From NCBI RefSeq assembly GCF_030010235.1, contig NZ_JASCRS010000001.1, positions 124,001-188,000 on the forward strand: 64,000 bases of DNA. The letters are read 5' to 3'. Positions within the stretch are counted from its first letter, which is position 1; each line of letters opens with the position of its first letter. This stretch comes from Leucobacter sp. UT-8R-CII-1-4 (GTDB lineage Bacteria > Actinomycetota > Actinomycetes > Actinomycetales > Microbacteriaceae). Position numbers and translations under genes: made by a program. This document shows, piece by piece, positions 18,116 through 29,118 of this stretch. The notes below the pieces were generated by a model that was not told where the DNA came from, did no database searches, and saw nothing but the letters and a program-made list of their open reading frames with translations.

Positions 18116-18133
18116 CTACGAGTAATCGCTAGG
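17992..18133. repeat. Perfect 28-base direct repeat of the rpoC 3' end
   Basis: Bases 17992-18019 are identical to 18106-18133; the second copy contains the last rpoC codons and stop. Offset is 114 bases. Each copy holds a small inverted repeat GATTAC-CTACGA-GTAATC. The 86 bases between contain two hairpins: GGCGC/GCGCC with inner GCAAAGC/GCTTTGC (18025-18056), and GCCTCGGCCG/CGGCCGAGGC (18072-18081 with 18096-18105). Confidence 0.95.
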
Positions 18134-21100
18134 GTTGAACTCTTCTGCGGTGAATGCGTCGTAGTCAACGAACGAGAGGTCGTTCTCGTCGAAGCCAGCG
18201 TCGGTTGCGAAGAGACGGCTTGGGTAACGCTCAGCCTTTGCTTCTTCGGTTGCCTCGACGTCGACGTCACGGTAGACGCTCAGGCCCGTACCAGCCGGGA
18301 TGAGCTTACCGATGATGACGTTCTCCTTGAGACCGATCAGCGGATCCTTCGATCCCTCCATCGCAGCCTGGGTGAGCACGCGAGTGGTCTCCTGGAACGA
18401 TGCAGCCGACAGCCACGACTCGGTCGCGAGCGAAGCCTTGGTGATACCCATGACCTCTGGACGAGCGGTAGCGGCACGCTTGCCGTCAACCAGTGCTTCG
18501 CGGTTGATGCGCTGGTAACGTGCGCGGTCAACGAGCTCACCTGGCAGCAGATCGGTCTCGCCGTGGTCGACCACGGTGACCTTACGCAGCATCTGGCGAA
18601 CGATGACCTCGATGTGCTTATCGTGGATCGGCACACCCTGTGAACGGTACACACCCTGCACGCCCTCAACGAGGTACTTCTGCACTGCGCGCTCGCCTGG
18701 GATGTGCTTGCCACCCTCGCTCGAGCCGACCTGAAGGATGTCCTTCGGGTCAAGCGTGCCCTGCAGGAATGGCTGACCGAGCTCAACGTGGTCACCGTCT
18801 TCGACGATGAGCGTTGCACGCTTCAGCACTGGGTAGGCCTTCTCTTCGCTGCCATCGTCTGGCGTGAGGAGAATACGACGAGCCTTCTCAGTGTCTTCGA
18901 TAGTGATGCGACCAGCAGCTTCAGCGATTGGCGATGCACCCTTAGGGGTACGCGCTTCGAAGAGCTCCTGAACACGAGGCAGACCCTGGGTGATGTCGTC
19001 AGCCGAAGCCGAACCACCGGTGTGGAAGGTACGCATGGTCAGCTGGGTACCAGGTTCACCAATCGACTGTGCAGCAATAATGCCCACTGCTTCGCCGATG
19101 TCAACACGCTGGCCGGTTGCGAGCGAGCGGCCGTAGCAGGTCGCACACACACCAACAGCCGACTCACAAGTGAGCACTGAGCGAACCTTGATTTCGGTGA
19201 CGCCGGCAGCCACAAGGCTGTCGATGAGCACGTCGCCAACGTCGCTTCCTGCATCAGCGATGACGTTGCCCTTAGGGTCGGTCACTGCTGCAGCAAGGGT
19301 ACGTGCGTAGACCGAGTTCTCGACGTTGTCGTCGCGAACCAGGGTGCCGTTAGCATCAGCTGCCGCGATTGGCAGTTCGAGGCCACGGGTAGTGCCACAG
19401 TCTTCTTCGCGAATGATGACGTCCTGTGAGACGTCAACCAGACGACGAGTCAGGTAACCCGAGTCAGCGGTACGCAGAGCGGTATCTGCCAGACCCTTAC
19501 GCGCACCGTGGGTCGCGATGAAGTACTCTGCCACCGACAGGCCCTCACGGTACGAGTTAATGATCGGGCGAGGAATAATTCCACCCTTTGGATCGCTCAC
19601 CAGACCACGCATACCCGAGATGTTACGGATCTGCAGCCAGTTACCACGAGCACCTGACGAGACCATACGGAAGATGTTGTTGTCTTCTGGGTATGCGTCG
19701 CGCATGGCGGCAGCAACTTCGTCGGTTGCTTCGGTCCAGATCTCGACGAGCTCGGTGTGACGCTCGGCATCGGTGATCAGACCCTTGTCGAACTTCTTCT
19801 GCACTGCTGCAGCAGCCTTTTCGTGGTCTGCGAGGATCTGAGCCTTGCCAGCAGGGGTCACGATGTCGCTGAGTGCAACGGTAACGCCCGAGCGGGTTGC
19901 CCAGTGGAAGCCCGCGTCCTTGATGCGGTCAAGAGTCGCAGCGACCTCAACCTTCGGGTAACGCTCAGCGAGGTCGTTGACCAGGCCTGAGAGGCTGCCC
20001 TTGTCGGCAACACGCTCGAAGTACGGGTAGCTCGCTGGGAGCGCCTCGTTGAACAGTGCACGGCCAAGGGTGGTCTCAACAACTACTGGACGCTCGTTGG
20101 TTACGCCCGAAGCGTCGGTGTAACCGGTCAGACGAATCTTGACCTGAGCACCAAGGTCGAGGGTGCCCTCGTCCATTGCGAGGATTGCCTCAGAAACCGA
20201 ACCAAAAGCACGACCCTCACCAGCCGAACCAACCTTCACCGTGGTGAGGTGGTGCAGACCGATGATCATATCCTGCGAAGGCAGGGTCACTGGGCGGCCG
20301 TCCGAAGGCTTCAGAATGTTGTTCGAAGCGAGCATCAGCACACGTGCTTCAGCCTGTGCTTCAACCGAGAGCGGCAGGTGCACAGCCATCTGGTCACCGT
20401 CGAAGTCAGCGTTGAACGCAGCACATACGAGTGGGTGCAGCTGGATCGCCTTGCCCTCAACAAGCTGAGGCTCGAAGGCCTGAATGCCGAGGCGGTGCAG
20501 CGTTGGTGCGCGGTTCAGTAGAACTGGGCGCTCGCGAATGATCTCTTCGAGAACATCCCAAACCTCGCTACGTGCGCGCTCAACCATGCGCTTAGCAGCC
20601 TTGATGTTCTGTGCGTGCGACAGATCGATCAGGCGCTTGATAACGAATGGCTTGAACAGCTCGAGAGCCATGTCCTTTGGCAGACCACACTGGTGCAGTT
20701 TGAGCTGAGGACCGACAACGATAACCGAACGACCCGAGTAGTCAACACGCTTACCAAGCAGGTTCTGACGGAAACGACCCTGCTTGCCCTTGAGCATGTC
20801 GCTGAGCGACTTCAGTGCACGGTTGCCGGTGCCGGTAACTGGGCGTCCACGACGACCGTTATCGAACAGCGCGTCAACAGCTTCCTGGAGCATACGCTTC
20901 TCGTTGTTCACGATGATCTCTGGCGCGCCAAGATCAAGCAGACGACGCAGACGGTTGTTGCGGTTGATCACACGACGGTAGAGGTCGTTCAGGTCTGAGG
21001 TTGCGAAGCGGCCACCGTCGAGCTGCACCATTGGGCGAAGCTCAGGTGGGATCACTGGGACAACATCGAGAACCATAGCTGCTGGGCTTGCGCCGGTCTG

Positions 21101-22009
21101 CAGGAATGAGTTCACAACCTTCAGACGCTTGATCGCACGGACCTTCTTCTGGCCCTTGCCCTCAGAAATCTGGAGGTGCAGCGAATCGCTCTCTGCGGCC
21201 AGATCGAATGCCTCAAGACGCTTCTTGATTGCTTCGGCACCCATGTAGGCCTCGAAGTAATCACCGAAACGGTCCTGCAGCTCAGCGAATGCGGCATCTT
21301 CTGGCTTCAGATCGCCAACCTTCAGGTTGCGGAAATCGTCCCAGACGCGGTGCAGTGCTGCAATGTCATCGTCGTAGTTCTTACGGATGCCAGAGAGTTC
21401 CTTCTCGGCCGATGCCTCAGCGCGGCGGCGCTGATCAGCTTTCGCACCCTCAGCTTCGAGTGCGGCCAGATCCTGCTCTGCCTGCTGCTGACGCTGAGCA
21501 ATCGCGAGGTCACGCTGCTGCTCAAGGCTCGAAATCTCGAGGCGAAGTTCTGCCTCAAGCTCGCCCATATCTTCGTGACGGCCCTCTTCGTCTACGTCGA
21601 TCACCATGTAGGCGGCGAAGTAGATGACCTTCTCGAGATCCTTTGGTGCCATATCAAGCAGGTAACCAAGGCGGCTTGGCACACCCTTGAAGTACCAGAT
21701 GTGAGTCACAGGAGCGGCAAGCTCAATGTGACCCATGCGCTCACGACGAACGCTCGACTTGGTGACCTCTACGCCACAGCGCTCACAAACGATGCCCTTG
21801 TAACGGACACGCTTGTACTTGCCACACGCGCACTCCCAGTCACGGCTTGGGCCGAAGATCTGCTCACCGAACAGACCATCTTTCTCTGGCTTCAGCGTGC
21901 GGTAGTTAATGGTCTCAGGCTTCTTGACCTCGCCGAACGACCAGCTGCGGATGTCCTCAGCGGTCGCGAGACGGATCTGAAGCTCGTTAAAACTCGTACC
22001 CTCGAGCAA
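18116..22009 (-). CDS. rpoC: RNA polymerase beta' subunit
   Basis: RpoC, the beta' subunit of RNA polymerase, 1297 residues. The catalytic [12 protein letters not shown] motif with its three Mg-binding aspartates is present; the N-terminal zinc site is [20 protein letters not shown] (cut here to fit) and the second zinc site ends in CATCYG. The gene starts with TTG at 22009, 5 bases after AAGGAG; the sequence [17 protein letters not shown] is typical of actinobacteria at that point. Separated from rpoB by 107 bases containing a hairpin. Its 3' end is duplicated downstream. Confidence 0.99.
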   Translation of the reverse strand: MLEGTSFNELQIRLATAEDIRSWSFGEVKKPETINYRTLKPEKDGLFGEQIFGPSRDWECACGKYKRVRYKGIVCERCGVEVTKSSVRRERMGHIELAAPVTHIWYFKGVPSRLGYLLDMAPKDLEKVIYFAAYMVIDVDEEGRHEDMGELEAELRLEISSLEQQRDLAIAQRQQQAEQDLAALEAEGAKADQRRRAEASAEKELSGIRKNYDDDIAALHRVWDDFRNLKVGDLKPEDAAFAELQDRFGDYFEAYMGAEAIKKRLEAFDLAAESDSLHLQISEGKGQKKVRAIKRLKVVNSFLQTGASPAAMVLDVVPVIPPELRPMVQLDGGRFATSDLNDLYRRVINRNNRLRRLLDLGAPEIIVNNEKRMLQEAVDALFDNGRRGRPVTGTGNRALKSLSDMLKGKQGRFRQNLLGKRVDYSGRSVIVVGPQLKLHQCGLPKDMALELFKPFVIKRLIDLSHAQNIKAAKRMVERARSEVWDVLEEIIRERPVLLNRAPTLHRLGIQAFEPQLVEGKAIQLHPLVCAAFNADFDGDQMAVHLPLSVEAQAEARVLMLASNNILKPSDGRPVTLPSQDMIIGLHHLTTVKVGSAGEGRAFGSVSEAILAMDEGTLDLGAQVKIRLTGYTDASGVTNERPVVVETTLGRALFNEALPASYPYFERVADKGSLSGLVNDLAERYPKVEVAATLDRIKDAGFHWATRSGVTVALSDIVTPAGKAQILADHEKAAAAVQKKFDKGLITDAERHTELVEIWTEATDEVAAAMRDAYPEDNNIFRMVSSGARGNWLQIRNISGMRGLVSDPKGGIIPRPIINSYREGLSVAEYFIATHGARKGLADTALRTADSGYLTRRLVDVSQDVIIREEDCGTTRGLELPIAAADANGTLVRDDNVENSVYARTLAAAVTDPKGNVIADAGSDVGDVLIDSLVAAGVTEIKVRSVLTCESAVGVCATCYGRSLATGQRVDIGEAVGIIAAQSIGEPGTQLTMRTFHTGGSASADDITQGLPRVQELFEARTPKGASPIAEAAGRITIEDTEKARRILLTPDDGSEEKAYPVLKRATLIVEDGDHVELGQPFLQGTLDPKDILQVGSSEGGKHIPGERAVQKYLVEGVQGVYRSQGVPIHDKHIEVIVRQMLRKVTVVDHGETDLLPGELVDRARYQRINREALVDGKRAATARPEVMGITKASLATESWLSAASFQETTRVLTQAAMEGSKDPLIGLKENVIIGKLIPAGTGLSVYRDVDVEATEEAKAERYPSRLFATDAGFDENDLSFVDYDAFTAEEFNPSDYS

Positions 22010-22054
22010 TTTTTCTCCTTGGGGAATAAGACTTATTTAAAGAGAGGCTGATGT

Positions 22055-22108
22055 CGCACTGTGCTCACGCTTTGCCGGGTTTCGCCGGTTATTCGCTCGC
22101 ACAGTGCG
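22055..22108. promoter_or_regulatory. Hairpin between rpoB and rpoC
   Basis: CGCACTGTGC (22055-22064) pairs perfectly with GCACAGTGCG (22099-22108) around a 34-base loop that holds a smaller CCGG/CCGG stem. There is no T-tract, so it is more likely an RNA-processing or stability element than a terminator. Confidence 0.6.
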
Positions 22109-22116
22109 TTATCAAC

Positions 22117-25100
22117 TCAGATCTCGTCGATTGACGAGGTCTCGAAACGGGATGAGAGGTTAATGCCCAGCTCTTCCGCAGTGCGGTGAGCTTCGTCATC
22201 GTTGTCACGCAGGTTCACCGCGCGACCGTCTGCGCCGAGAACCTCGACGTTCAGGCAGAGCGACTGCATTTCCTTCATCAGAACTCGGAACGACTCAGGC
22301 ACGCCTGGCTCGGGGATGTTCTCTCCGCGCACGATTGCCTCGTAGACCTTCACACGGCCCAGGATGTCGTCAGACTTCACCGTGAGCAGCTCCTGCAGTG
22401 CGTATGCGGCACCGTAGGCCTCGAGTGCCCAAACTTCCATCTCACCAAAGCGCTGGCCACCGAACTGGGCCTTACCACCGAGTGGCTGCTGGGTGATCAT
22501 CGAGTATGGACCCGTCGAACGTGCGTGGATCTTGTCGTCGACAAGGTGGTGCAGCTTCAGGATGTACATGTAGCCGACCGACACTGGGTACGGGTAGGGC
22601 TCGCCTGAGCGACCGTCGAAGAGACGAGTCTTACCGCTCGAGTCGATCAGACGATCACCATCACGGGTTGGCAGAGTCGAGTCAAGCAGACCCTTAATCT
22701 CTTCCTCGCTCGCGCCGTCGAACACTGGAGTTGCAACCTTGGTGTTTGGTGCAGCCTCAAGCGCCTCAGCGTTCAGCTTCGAAGCCCACTCTGGGTTCCC
22801 CTCAACCTTCCAACCCTGCTTGGCAATCCAGCCAAGGTGGGTCTCGAGTACCTGACCGAAGTTCATTCGGCCTGGGATACCCAGTGGGTTCAGGATCACG
22901 TCGACTGGAGTTCCGTCTGCGAGGAACGGCATGTCTTCAACAGGAAGGATCTTCGAGATAACACCCTTGTTGCCGTGACGGCCAGCAAGCTTGTCGCCCT
23001 CGGTGATCTTACGCTTCTGCGCGATGTAAACAACCACGCGCTGGTTCACACCTGAACCGAGCTCGTCGTCGTTATCGTTCTCTGCGTCGAATACCTTTAC
23101 GGCGGTAACGGTACCCGAGACACCGTGTGGCACCTTCAGCGAGGTGTCGCGAACTTCGCGGCTCTTCTCGTTGAAGATTGCGCGCAGCAGGCGCTCTTCG
23201 GCCGAAAGCTCGGTCTCGCCCTTCGGGGTGACCTTACCGACGAGGATGTCGCCTGGGCGAACCTCAGCACCGATACGAATGATGCCACGCTCGTCGAGAT
23301 CCTTCAGGGCCTCCATGCTTGCGTTTGGCAGATCACGGGTGATCTCTTCCTTACCAAGCTTGGTGTCGCGGGCGTCAACGTCGTATTCCTCAATGTGGAT
23401 CGACGAGAGGGTGTCGTCCTTCACCAGATTCTGGCTCAGGATGATCGCATCCTCGTAGTTGTGGCCTTCCCACGGCATGAACGCAACGAGCAGGTTCTTG
23501 CCAAGTGCAAGCTCACCGTTCTCGGTTGCTGGACCGTCGGCGATAACTTCGCCAGCCTCAATACGCTCACCGGCGCGAACGATCACGCGGTGGTTGTAGT
23601 TGGTGCCCTGGTTCGAACGGTCGAACTTGCGCATGTAGTAGCTCTTGGTGCCACCCTCATCAAGGTCGATGGTGACTACGTCTGCTGAAACATCAGCAAT
23701 CACGCCCGACTTCTCAGCGGTAATCACGTCGCCAGCATCGATGGCTGCGAAGCCCTCCATACCGGTACCAACCACTGGCGACTCGCTGCGCACGAGTGGC
23801 ACAGCCTGTCGCTGCATGTTGGCACCCATGAGTGCGCGGTTCGCGTCGTCATGCTCGAGGAATGGAATCAGCGAGGTAGCTACCGACACCATCTGGCGTG
23901 GCGAAACGTCCATGTACTGGATGCGGCCCGCATCGACCATCTGCACCTCGGCGCCACGTGGGCGAGCGAGGACCTGCTTGTCAGCGAACTTGCCGTCCTT
24001 GTTGAGCGGTGCACCAGCCTGCGCGATGAGGAACTCGTCTTCTTCGTGCGCGGTGAGGTAATCGACCTGATCGGTGACGGTGCCGTCAACGATGCGACGG
24101 TATGGCGTCTCGATGAAACCGAAAGCGTTGATGCGCGCGAAGGTTGCGAGCGCACCAATCAGACCAATGTTCGGGCCTTCCGGAGTCTCAATCGGGCACA
24201 TACGTCCGTAGTGCGACGGGTGAACGTCTCGAACCTCAACGCCTGCGCGGTCACGTGAGAGACCACCTGGGCCGAGGGCCGAGAGACGACGCTTGTTGGT
24301 CAGACCGGCGAGCGGGTTGTTCTGATCCATGAACTGCGAGAGCTGCGAGGTTCCGAAGAACTCCTTGATCGCTGCCAGCACTGGGCGGGTGTTGATCAGG
24401 GTGTTCGGCGTGATCGCCTCGATGTCCTGAGTCGTCATGCGCTCGCGGACGACGCGCTCCATACGGCTGAGGCCGGTGCGCACCTGGTTCTGAATGAGCT
24501 CGCCAACGGCGCGGATACGACGGTTACCGAAGTGGTCGATGTCGTCGGTGTCGAGGCGAAGGTCGATTTCCTTGCCATCACGCATACCTGGCAGAGTCTC
24601 GGTGCCTGCGTGCAGGCCAACGAGGTACTTGATGGTTGCGACTACGTCTTCGAGTGTGAGCACCGAGTCGGTGATCGGTGCGTCGATGCCGAGCTTACGG
24701 TTGATCTTGTAACGACCAACCTTTGCCAGGTCGTAGCGCTTCGAGTTGAAGTAGCTGTTGTCGAGGAGAGCGCGGGCAGCCTCGATTGCTACCTGCTCGC
24801 CTGGACGCTGCTTGCGGTAAATGTCCTTGAGCGCCTCTTCCTGAGTGGTGACGCCGTCTTTCTCAAGGGTTGCCGCGATTGACTCGTAGCCTGCGAACTC
24901 TTCAAGGATCTCTTCAGTGGTCATACCGAGTGCCTTCAGGAACACGGTTGCCGACTGCTTACGCTTACGGTCGATACGAACGCCGACCTGATCGCGCTTG
25001 TCGATTTCGAACTCAAGCCATGCACCACGGCTTGGGATCACGCGTGCGGTGAAGACGTCTTTATCGCTCGTCTTTTCCTGAGCACGCTCGAAGTACACAC

Positions 25101-25614
25101 CAGGGCTACGAACGAGCTGCGAAACGATGACGCGCTCGGTGCCGTTGATGATGAAGGTGCCCTTGTCCGTCATGATGGGGAAATCACCCATGTAGACGGT
25201 CTGGCTCTTCAGAACCTGAGTCTCGGTGTTGTAGAACGCAGCCTCTACGTAGAGTGGAGCGGAGTAAGTCTTGCCGCGCTCCTTGCACTCTTCGATCGAG
25301 AACTTCTGCTCGTCGAGAATCGGGTTCTCGAACGAAAGCTGCATCGTGCCAGCGTTGTCTTCAATCGGTGAAATCTCGTCAAAGATCTCTTCGAGGCCAC
25401 TCTTCAGGGCGATATCATCGCGCCCTGCCTTCTGAGCCTCGACGACACGCTCTTTCCACGTGTCGTTACCGACGAGCCAATCGAAGCTCTCAAGTTGCAG
25501 CGCAAGAAGGTTCGGCACCGTAAGGGTGTCGCTAATCTTGGCGAACGAGAGCCGCTGGTGGGCACGACCGTTCTTTGGTGAATGGGTGGGAGTTGCGTTG
25601 CGCGCAGCAGCCAA
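22117..25614 (-). CDS. rpoB: RNA polymerase beta subunit
   Basis: RpoB, the beta subunit of RNA polymerase. I choose the TTG at 25614 (1165 residues), giving an N-terminus [17 protein letters not shown] typical of actinobacterial RpoB; GGAGG lies 8 bases upstream. The open frame continues 105 bases further, but those codons encode no conserved sequence. The rifampicin region is visible as [20 protein letters not shown] followed by LSALGPGG and carries the wild-type residues Asp, His-equivalent Asn in TNKRRLS and Ser. Position 'TNKRRLSAL' has Asn where most bacteria have His (THKRRLSAL). Confidence 0.99.
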   Translation of the reverse strand: MAAARNATPTHSPKNGRAHQRLSFAKISDTLTVPNLLALQLESFDWLVGNDTWKERVVEAQKAGRDDIALKSGLEEIFDEISPIEDNAGTMQLSFENPILDEQKFSIEECKERGKTYSAPLYVEAAFYNTETQVLKSQTVYMGDFPIMTDKGTFIINGTERVIVSQLVRSPGVYFERAQEKTSDKDVFTARVIPSRGAWLEFEIDKRDQVGVRIDRKRKQSATVFLKALGMTTEEILEEFAGYESIAATLEKDGVTTQEEALKDIYRKQRPGEQVAIEAARALLDNSYFNSKRYDLAKVGRYKINRKLGIDAPITDSVLTLEDVVATIKYLVGLHAGTETLPGMRDGKEIDLRLDTDDIDHFGNRRIRAVGELIQNQVRTGLSRMERVVRERMTTQDIEAITPNTLINTRPVLAAIKEFFGTSQLSQFMDQNNPLAGLTNKRRLSALGPGGLSRDRAGVEVRDVHPSHYGRMCPIETPEGPNIGLIGALATFARINAFGFIETPYRRIVDGTVTDQVDYLTAHEEDEFLIAQAGAPLNKDGKFADKQVLARPRGAEVQMVDAGRIQYMDVSPRQMVSVATSLIPFLEHDDANRALMGANMQRQAVPLVRSESPVVGTGMEGFAAIDAGDVITAEKSGVIADVSADVVTIDLDEGGTKSYYMRKFDRSNQGTNYNHRVIVRAGERIEAGEVIADGPATENGELALGKNLLVAFMPWEGHNYEDAIILSQNLVKDDTLSSIHIEEYDVDARDTKLGKEEITRDLPNASMEALKDLDERGIIRIGAEVRPGDILVGKVTPKGETELSAEERLLRAIFNEKSREVRDTSLKVPHGVSGTVTAVKVFDAENDNDDELGSGVNQRVVVYIAQKRKITEGDKLAGRHGNKGVISKILPVEDMPFLADGTPVDVILNPLGIPGRMNFGQVLETHLGWIAKQGWKVEGNPEWASKLNAEALEAAPNTKVATPVFDGASEEEIKGLLDSTLPTRDGDRLIDSSGKTRLFDGRSGEPYPYPVSVGYMYILKLHHLVDDKIHARSTGPYSMITQQPLGGKAQFGGQRFGEMEVWALEAYGAAYALQELLTVKSDDILGRVKVYEAIVRGENIPEPGVPESFRVLMKEMQSLCLNVEVLGADGRAVNLRDNDDEAHRTAEELGINLSSRFETSSIDEI

Positions 25615-25756
25615 GGAAACTACCTCCATGGGCCCCGTCGGGCCGTCTGACCTGGTATAGCGGTGAAGGCTTCGAGCGGCTCGTGAAATAGGAACAACGA
25701 GCACAATGGCCGACCGCAATATGAAGGCACACAGAAAATTCGAAGCGCAGCTATCA

Positions 25757-25785
25757 ACTGTAACTCATTTACTAGTTACTGACAA
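25757..25785 (-). promoter_or_regulatory. Candidate rpoB promoter
   Basis: On the minus strand TTGTCA (25785-25780) and TACAGT (25762-25757) are separated by 17 bases, a good match to the housekeeping sigma consensus. The leader to the rpoB start would be about 135 bases. The rest of the 323-base interval 25615-25937 shows an AT-rich tract (TATATATA near 25840) but no gene. Confidence 0.6.
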
Positions 25786-25937
25786 GCGCTTTCGGCTTCG
25801 AATCTTGACCGGAAACACTCGTCGCATTTTCCACCGCATATATATACGCATCATTTGGATACAAGAAGCAGTCTGAGCGCTGGATCAATCGCCGCCACTC
25901 AGCGCCTTCTACGCTGCTTCGGCGTACTCTTAGGGGT

Positions 25938-26246
25938 ATGAATGAGCAGAACACGGCAACCCAGGGTGAAGCGGCGGCAGAGACCATTATCTTCGGTGCC
26001 GATTGGTGCGGCGATTGCCGTCGCGCAAAACGCGTGTTCGACAGCGCCGGAGCGTCATATCGTTACGTTGATCTGGTCGCAGACCCGGATGCCGCCGAGG
26101 TCGCTCGCGATATCAGCGGTCGCACCAACATTCCGGTGATTCTCTACACCGATGGCAGCCACCAGGTGGAACCCTCAAACGCTGATATGCAGCACAAGAT
26201 CGACGAACTTGGCCTCGCTTCAGGCAGCCAGGGCGCCTCGGCGTGA
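25938..26246 (+). CDS. Glutaredoxin/mycoredoxin-like protein
   Basis: A 102-residue thioredoxin-fold protein of the glutaredoxin type. The redox motif is C-G-D-C in GADWCGDCRRAK (about residues 32-35), and the cis-proline loop is NIPVIL. Mycoredoxins, the mycothiol-dependent counterparts, usually have an aromatic residue before the second cysteine, so the CGDC form is a little unusual. The stop overlaps the next gene by four bases (GTGA), giving an operon with the spermidine-synthase-like and SprT-like genes. Confidence 0.82.
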   Translation: MNEQNTATQGEAAAETIIFGADWCGDCRRAKRVFDSAGASYRYVDLVADPDAAEVARDISGRTNIPVILYTDGSHQVEPSNADMQHKIDELGLASGSQGASA

Positions 26247-27142
26247 GGCTGCCCGACCCGATCACATTGAGCTCGGGCCTCACTGCCGAAATCGAAGAAG
26301 ACCGCTGGGTACCTGGGGCGATCCAACTTGTCGTTGATGGCACCCCGCAGTCACACGTAAACCTGCGCGACCCAAGCGAAGTGTTTTTTGAGTACATTCG
26401 CCGCATCTCGCACGCCATCGACCTATTTCGTACACCCGGCGAGCCGATCTCTGCACTGCACTTGGGTGGTGGCGCTTTCACGCTGCCTCGTTATGTCGAG
26501 GCGACAAGGCCCGGCAGCCGGCAGCAGATTGTTGAACTTGAAAGCACACTTGTCGACCTCGTGCGCGAGGCCGCTCCCCTGCCAAAACGCGCCAGCATCA
26601 GGGTGCGCCACGGCGACGCTCGTGCGGTACTCGGAAAACTTCCGCAGGGCATGCTCGGTGCCATCGATCTTGTCGTGGTAGATATTTTTGCGGGTTCTCG
26701 CACGCCCGCTCACGTTTCAAGCGTTGAGTTTTATGAACTGATCGCGCCCTTGCTCGCACCCGACGGTCTGGTTGTGGTGAACACCACCGATGGCAGCGGT
26801 CAAACGTTCACTCGCGGTCAAGTTGCCACGCTTGCCTCGGTGTTTGGCACGGTTGCTGCTGTCGCCGAACCTCAGGTGCTCAAGGGGCGAAGGTTTGGCA
26901 ACGTGGTGTTGCTTGCTGCGAGCCCATTGGGAGACGAGGATCGCGCGCGTCGCGCGCCCGCCGATCCCTCGTCAATTGGAGAACTCGATTGGCTGCCCCG
27001 TCTGCTTGCCGGCGGCCCTCACCCTGCCAGAATGCTGGTTGGTCGGGAGCTTGCCGATTGGATGAAAAACGCGAAACCGGTCACTGACGCCGAGGCGGTG
27101 CAAAGCCCGGAGCCCCCGGCAGAGATCTTCGGACGTGGCTGA
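26243..27142 (+). CDS. Spermidine synthase-like methyltransferase-fold protein
   Basis: A 299-residue protein with the spermidine-synthase/SAM-methyltransferase fold: ALHLGGGAFTLPRY is the glycine-rich nucleotide loop, IVELESTLVDLVR the following acidic strand, and DLVVVDIFAG the catalytic-strand region. It lacks the membrane domain of the fused actinobacterial versions and the DxD-like residues of true aminopropyltransferases are not all apparent, so the substrate is open. GTG start overlapping the previous gene; the end overlaps the SprT-like gene by 8 bases. Confidence 0.78.
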   Translation: MRLPDPITLSSGLTAEIEEDRWVPGAIQLVVDGTPQSHVNLRDPSEVFFEYIRRISHAIDLFRTPGEPISALHLGGGAFTLPRYVEATRPGSRQQIVELESTLVDLVREAAPLPKRASIRVRHGDARAVLGKLPQGMLGAIDLVVVDIFAGSRTPAHVSSVEFYELIAPLLAPDGLVVVNTTDGSGQTFTRGQVATLASVFGTVAAVAEPQVLKGRRFGNVVLLAASPLGDEDRARRAPADPSSIGELDWLPRLLAGGPHPARMLVGRELADWMKNAKPVTDAEAVQSPEPPAEIFGRG

Positions 27143-27611
27143 GCTCAATCGCGTTCGGGTGTGGGCTGAGTCGCTGATTCGCCTGCATCTCGACCCGCTG
27201 CACGGCGAAGGCAGTTGGAGTTTCGGCTTCGACCATGCCAAGCGACGGGCTGGTCTGTGCAACTACACCGCCAAAAAGATCACCGTTTCGCGCCACCTCG
27301 CAGCAAAGTTTGATGACGATGAAATTCATCAAATTCTGTTGCACGAGGTTGCGCACGCGATCGCGGGCTCTGCCGCAGCTCACGGCCCCGAATGGAAGCG
27401 TATCGCCCGGGAAATTGGCTATGTTGGCGAGCGCACCCACGACGGCGAGATTGCGCATGAACTCGCGCCGTGGATCGGCCGCTGCCCTGCCGGGCATGAG
27501 CATGCGCGCTTTCGCGCGCCGAAGCGCGAGAGTTCGTGCGGCAAGTGCTCGCGCTCGTTTTCGCGGGCGCACCTGATCAGCTGGCAGAAACGGTCGAATT
27601 CACTCGCTTGA
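27135..27611 (+). CDS. SprT-like zinc metalloprotein
   Basis: A 158-residue SprT-like domain protein. The zinc-protease motif is HEVAH (in LLHEVAHAIAG, about residue 73), and a C-terminal zinc ribbon is suggested by the C-x-A-G-H and CGKC pairs. In eukaryotes the related Spartan protease degrades DNA-protein crosslinks; bacterial roles are not established. GTG start inside the end of the preceding gene, so translation is probably coupled. Last gene of the three-gene unit. Confidence 0.85.
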   Translation: MAELNRVRVWAESLIRLHLDPLHGEGSWSFGFDHAKRRAGLCNYTAKKITVSRHLAAKFDDDEIHQILLHEVAHAIAGSAAAHGPEWKRIAREIGYVGERTHDGEIAHELAPWIGRCPAGHEHARFRAPKRESSCGKCSRSFSRAHLISWQKRSNSLA

Positions 27612-27642
27612 GTTGAAGCTACGGTTTCTGCGTGCGCGGCAG

Positions 27643-28146
27643 TTAGCTCTCAAAAGACGCAGCCCACTCCTGAACTCGCTGCGCGCTCTCAGCCTCTGAG
27701 AGATCCTCGATGCGAGTCATTACCGACCACCGCACACCGAAGGGATCTCGAATGCTGGCGAAGCGATCCCCCGAAACAAAATTGCTCGGTGCCTCGCGCA
27801 CCGTTGCACCGGCAGCGACCGCTCGCCGCACCGTCTCGTCAACGTCTGTTACGTAGATGCCCATCGAGTAGCAGTCGTCTTCTCCTACTGGGCCCGCGAC
27901 CAGGTGATAGTCGGGCATTGGTTCGCCAAGTTGCAGGTGCCCAACACCAAAGTCAAGTTCTGCGTGGGCGACGATGCCACCCATTTCAGTCACATCAACC
28001 ACACGCGCGCCAAAAATATCGCGGTAGAACTTGATTGCGTTGGCCGCATCTGGGAGAGCGAGGAAGGGTGTAAGCGAGCTTGAGCCGTTAGGCCTGCCAT
28101 TCGTGGTGTGCTTACCGTTGGCTGCGGAATAGTGTTCAGTGTTCAT
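27643..28146 (-). CDS. VOC family protein (PhnB/glyoxalase-like)
   Basis: A 167-residue vicinal-oxygen-chelate fold protein with the PhnB-type layout: TPFLALPDAANAIKFYRDIFGA at the N-terminal repeat (cut to the first part) and RFASIRDPFGVRWSVMTRIEDL at the second. Such proteins bind metal and act on diverse small molecules, or confer antibiotic binding; no specific substrate can be inferred. It is divergent from the AraC-type gene, with about 90 bases between the likely starts, so that regulator may control it. Confidence 0.87.
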   Translation of the reverse strand: MNTEHYSAANGKHTTNGRPNGSSSLTPFLALPDAANAIKFYRDIFGARVVDVTEMGGIVAHAELDFGVGHLQLGEPMPDYHLVAGPVGEDDCYSMGIYVTDVDETVRRAVAAGATVREAPSNFVSGDRFASIRDPFGVRWSVMTRIEDLSEAESAQRVQEWAASFES

Positions 28147-28238
28147 GGCAAAAGCGTAAAATCAGGGTGAGTCTGCTGGCTAGAACATTTGCGCCAGCTT
28201 GCCGCACACTCGCGGCATCAAACACAGTCAGGTGCGTC

Positions 28239-29054
28239 ATGAGCGATCAAGAACGCGGCGTTCTCTATCCGAGTCAATTGCCCGAGTTTCATCGTTATCT
28301 TCCAGATGAGGGCAGCGCCTACGCCGTGCGCTGGTTTTGGCTGCCCGAGTGGAATCTCGCGCCTGGCACGTCATCTCGGCAGGAGGTGTTGCCCTTTCCC
28401 GCGAGCAATTTTACGGTTGAGGGTGAGAGTGTGACACTTGTTGGTCCACCGACACAGCGCTCCTACCGCTTGCTTGAGGGGCGCGGCTGGTGCGTTGGCG
28501 CGCTGCTTCGACCGGCCGCCGCATACGCAATCGCGCAGCAGCATGCCGGCGATACCGGCCTTTCTGGTCTTCGCGATCAAAGCCTCAGCCTCGTAATCCC
28601 GGAGCTTGCACCCGCAGTCTCTGCAATTATGAGCAACGAGGACCGCCCTGCTGAGGAGCGCAGAGCACTCGCAGTGCGAGAACTCAGTGATTTTTTGCTC
28701 GGCACTGTAGAACCGCCCGCTCCGGGGTCTGAGGCCGCGCTTGCAAATCATCTTGAGCAAGTGCTTGGCGATCCAGCGCTTATTCGAACTGATCAACTGC
28801 CGGATCGTTTACCGGCGTCACTGCGAACTCTGCAGCGGGTTGCTGAGCGGTATTTTGGCGTGCCGCTGCATGCGATGATTCGGCGGCGACGGCTTCAAGA
28901 GTCGGCGGCCAGGCTGCGCACCGAAGCTGGGCTCAATCTCGCAGCCCTCGCAACCGAGCTGGGGTATGCCGATCACGCGCACTTCAGCAAAGACTTTCGG
29001 GCGTTTCTGGGCAAGACTCCGAGCGAGTATCGCGCCCAATCGTTTGCCTCGTAA
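28239..29054 (+). CDS. AraC family transcriptional regulator
   Basis: A regulator of about 271 residues with a C-terminal AraC-type double helix-turn-helix: the first begins at LPASLRTLQRVAERYFGV and the second is LAALATELGYADHAHFSKDF, ending in the family's GKTPSEYRA. The N-terminal domain is of the type found in AraC proteins with a DUF6597-like sensor (YLPDEGSAYAVRWFWLPEWN). I favour the ATG at 28239; a GTG at 28167 would add 24 residues with no conservation. Divergent from the VOC gene. Confidence 0.85.
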   Translation: MSDQERGVLYPSQLPEFHRYLPDEGSAYAVRWFWLPEWNLAPGTSSRQEVLPFPASNFTVEGESVTLVGPPTQRSYRLLEGRGWCVGALLRPAAAYAIAQQHAGDTGLSGLRDQSLSLVIPELAPAVSAIMSNEDRPAEERRALAVRELSDFLLGTVEPPAPGSEAALANHLEQVLGDPALIRTDQLPDRLPASLRTLQRVAERYFGVPLHAMIRRRRLQESAARLRTEAGLNLAALATELGYADHAHFSKDFRAFLGKTPSEYRAQSFAS

Positions 29055-29065
29055 AGCGCAATACA

Positions 29066-29104
29066 AAAGCGGCGACAGGATGCCGAGCATCTTGCCGCCG
29101 CTTT
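29066..29104. terminator. Terminator between AraC gene and lipoprotein gene
   Basis: AAAGCGGCG (29066-29074) pairs with CGCCGCTTT (29096-29104) with an inner GATGC-CGA-GCATC stem. It can serve both convergent genes. Confidence 0.75.
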
Positions 29105-29118
29105 CATTCAGCTTTGAT

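Noticed and set aside
17992-18133. CRISPR or rRNA-type repeat
   Set aside because: Only two copies of the repeat, with no regular spacers.
21176-22051. Long open frame of 291 codons opposite rpoC
   Set aside because: Antisense shadow of a highly conserved gene; no homology-like features and no ribosome-binding site.
25615-25719. RpoB extended upstream to 25719
   Set aside because: The extra 35 codons have no family similarity and include the ribosome-binding site of the TTG start.
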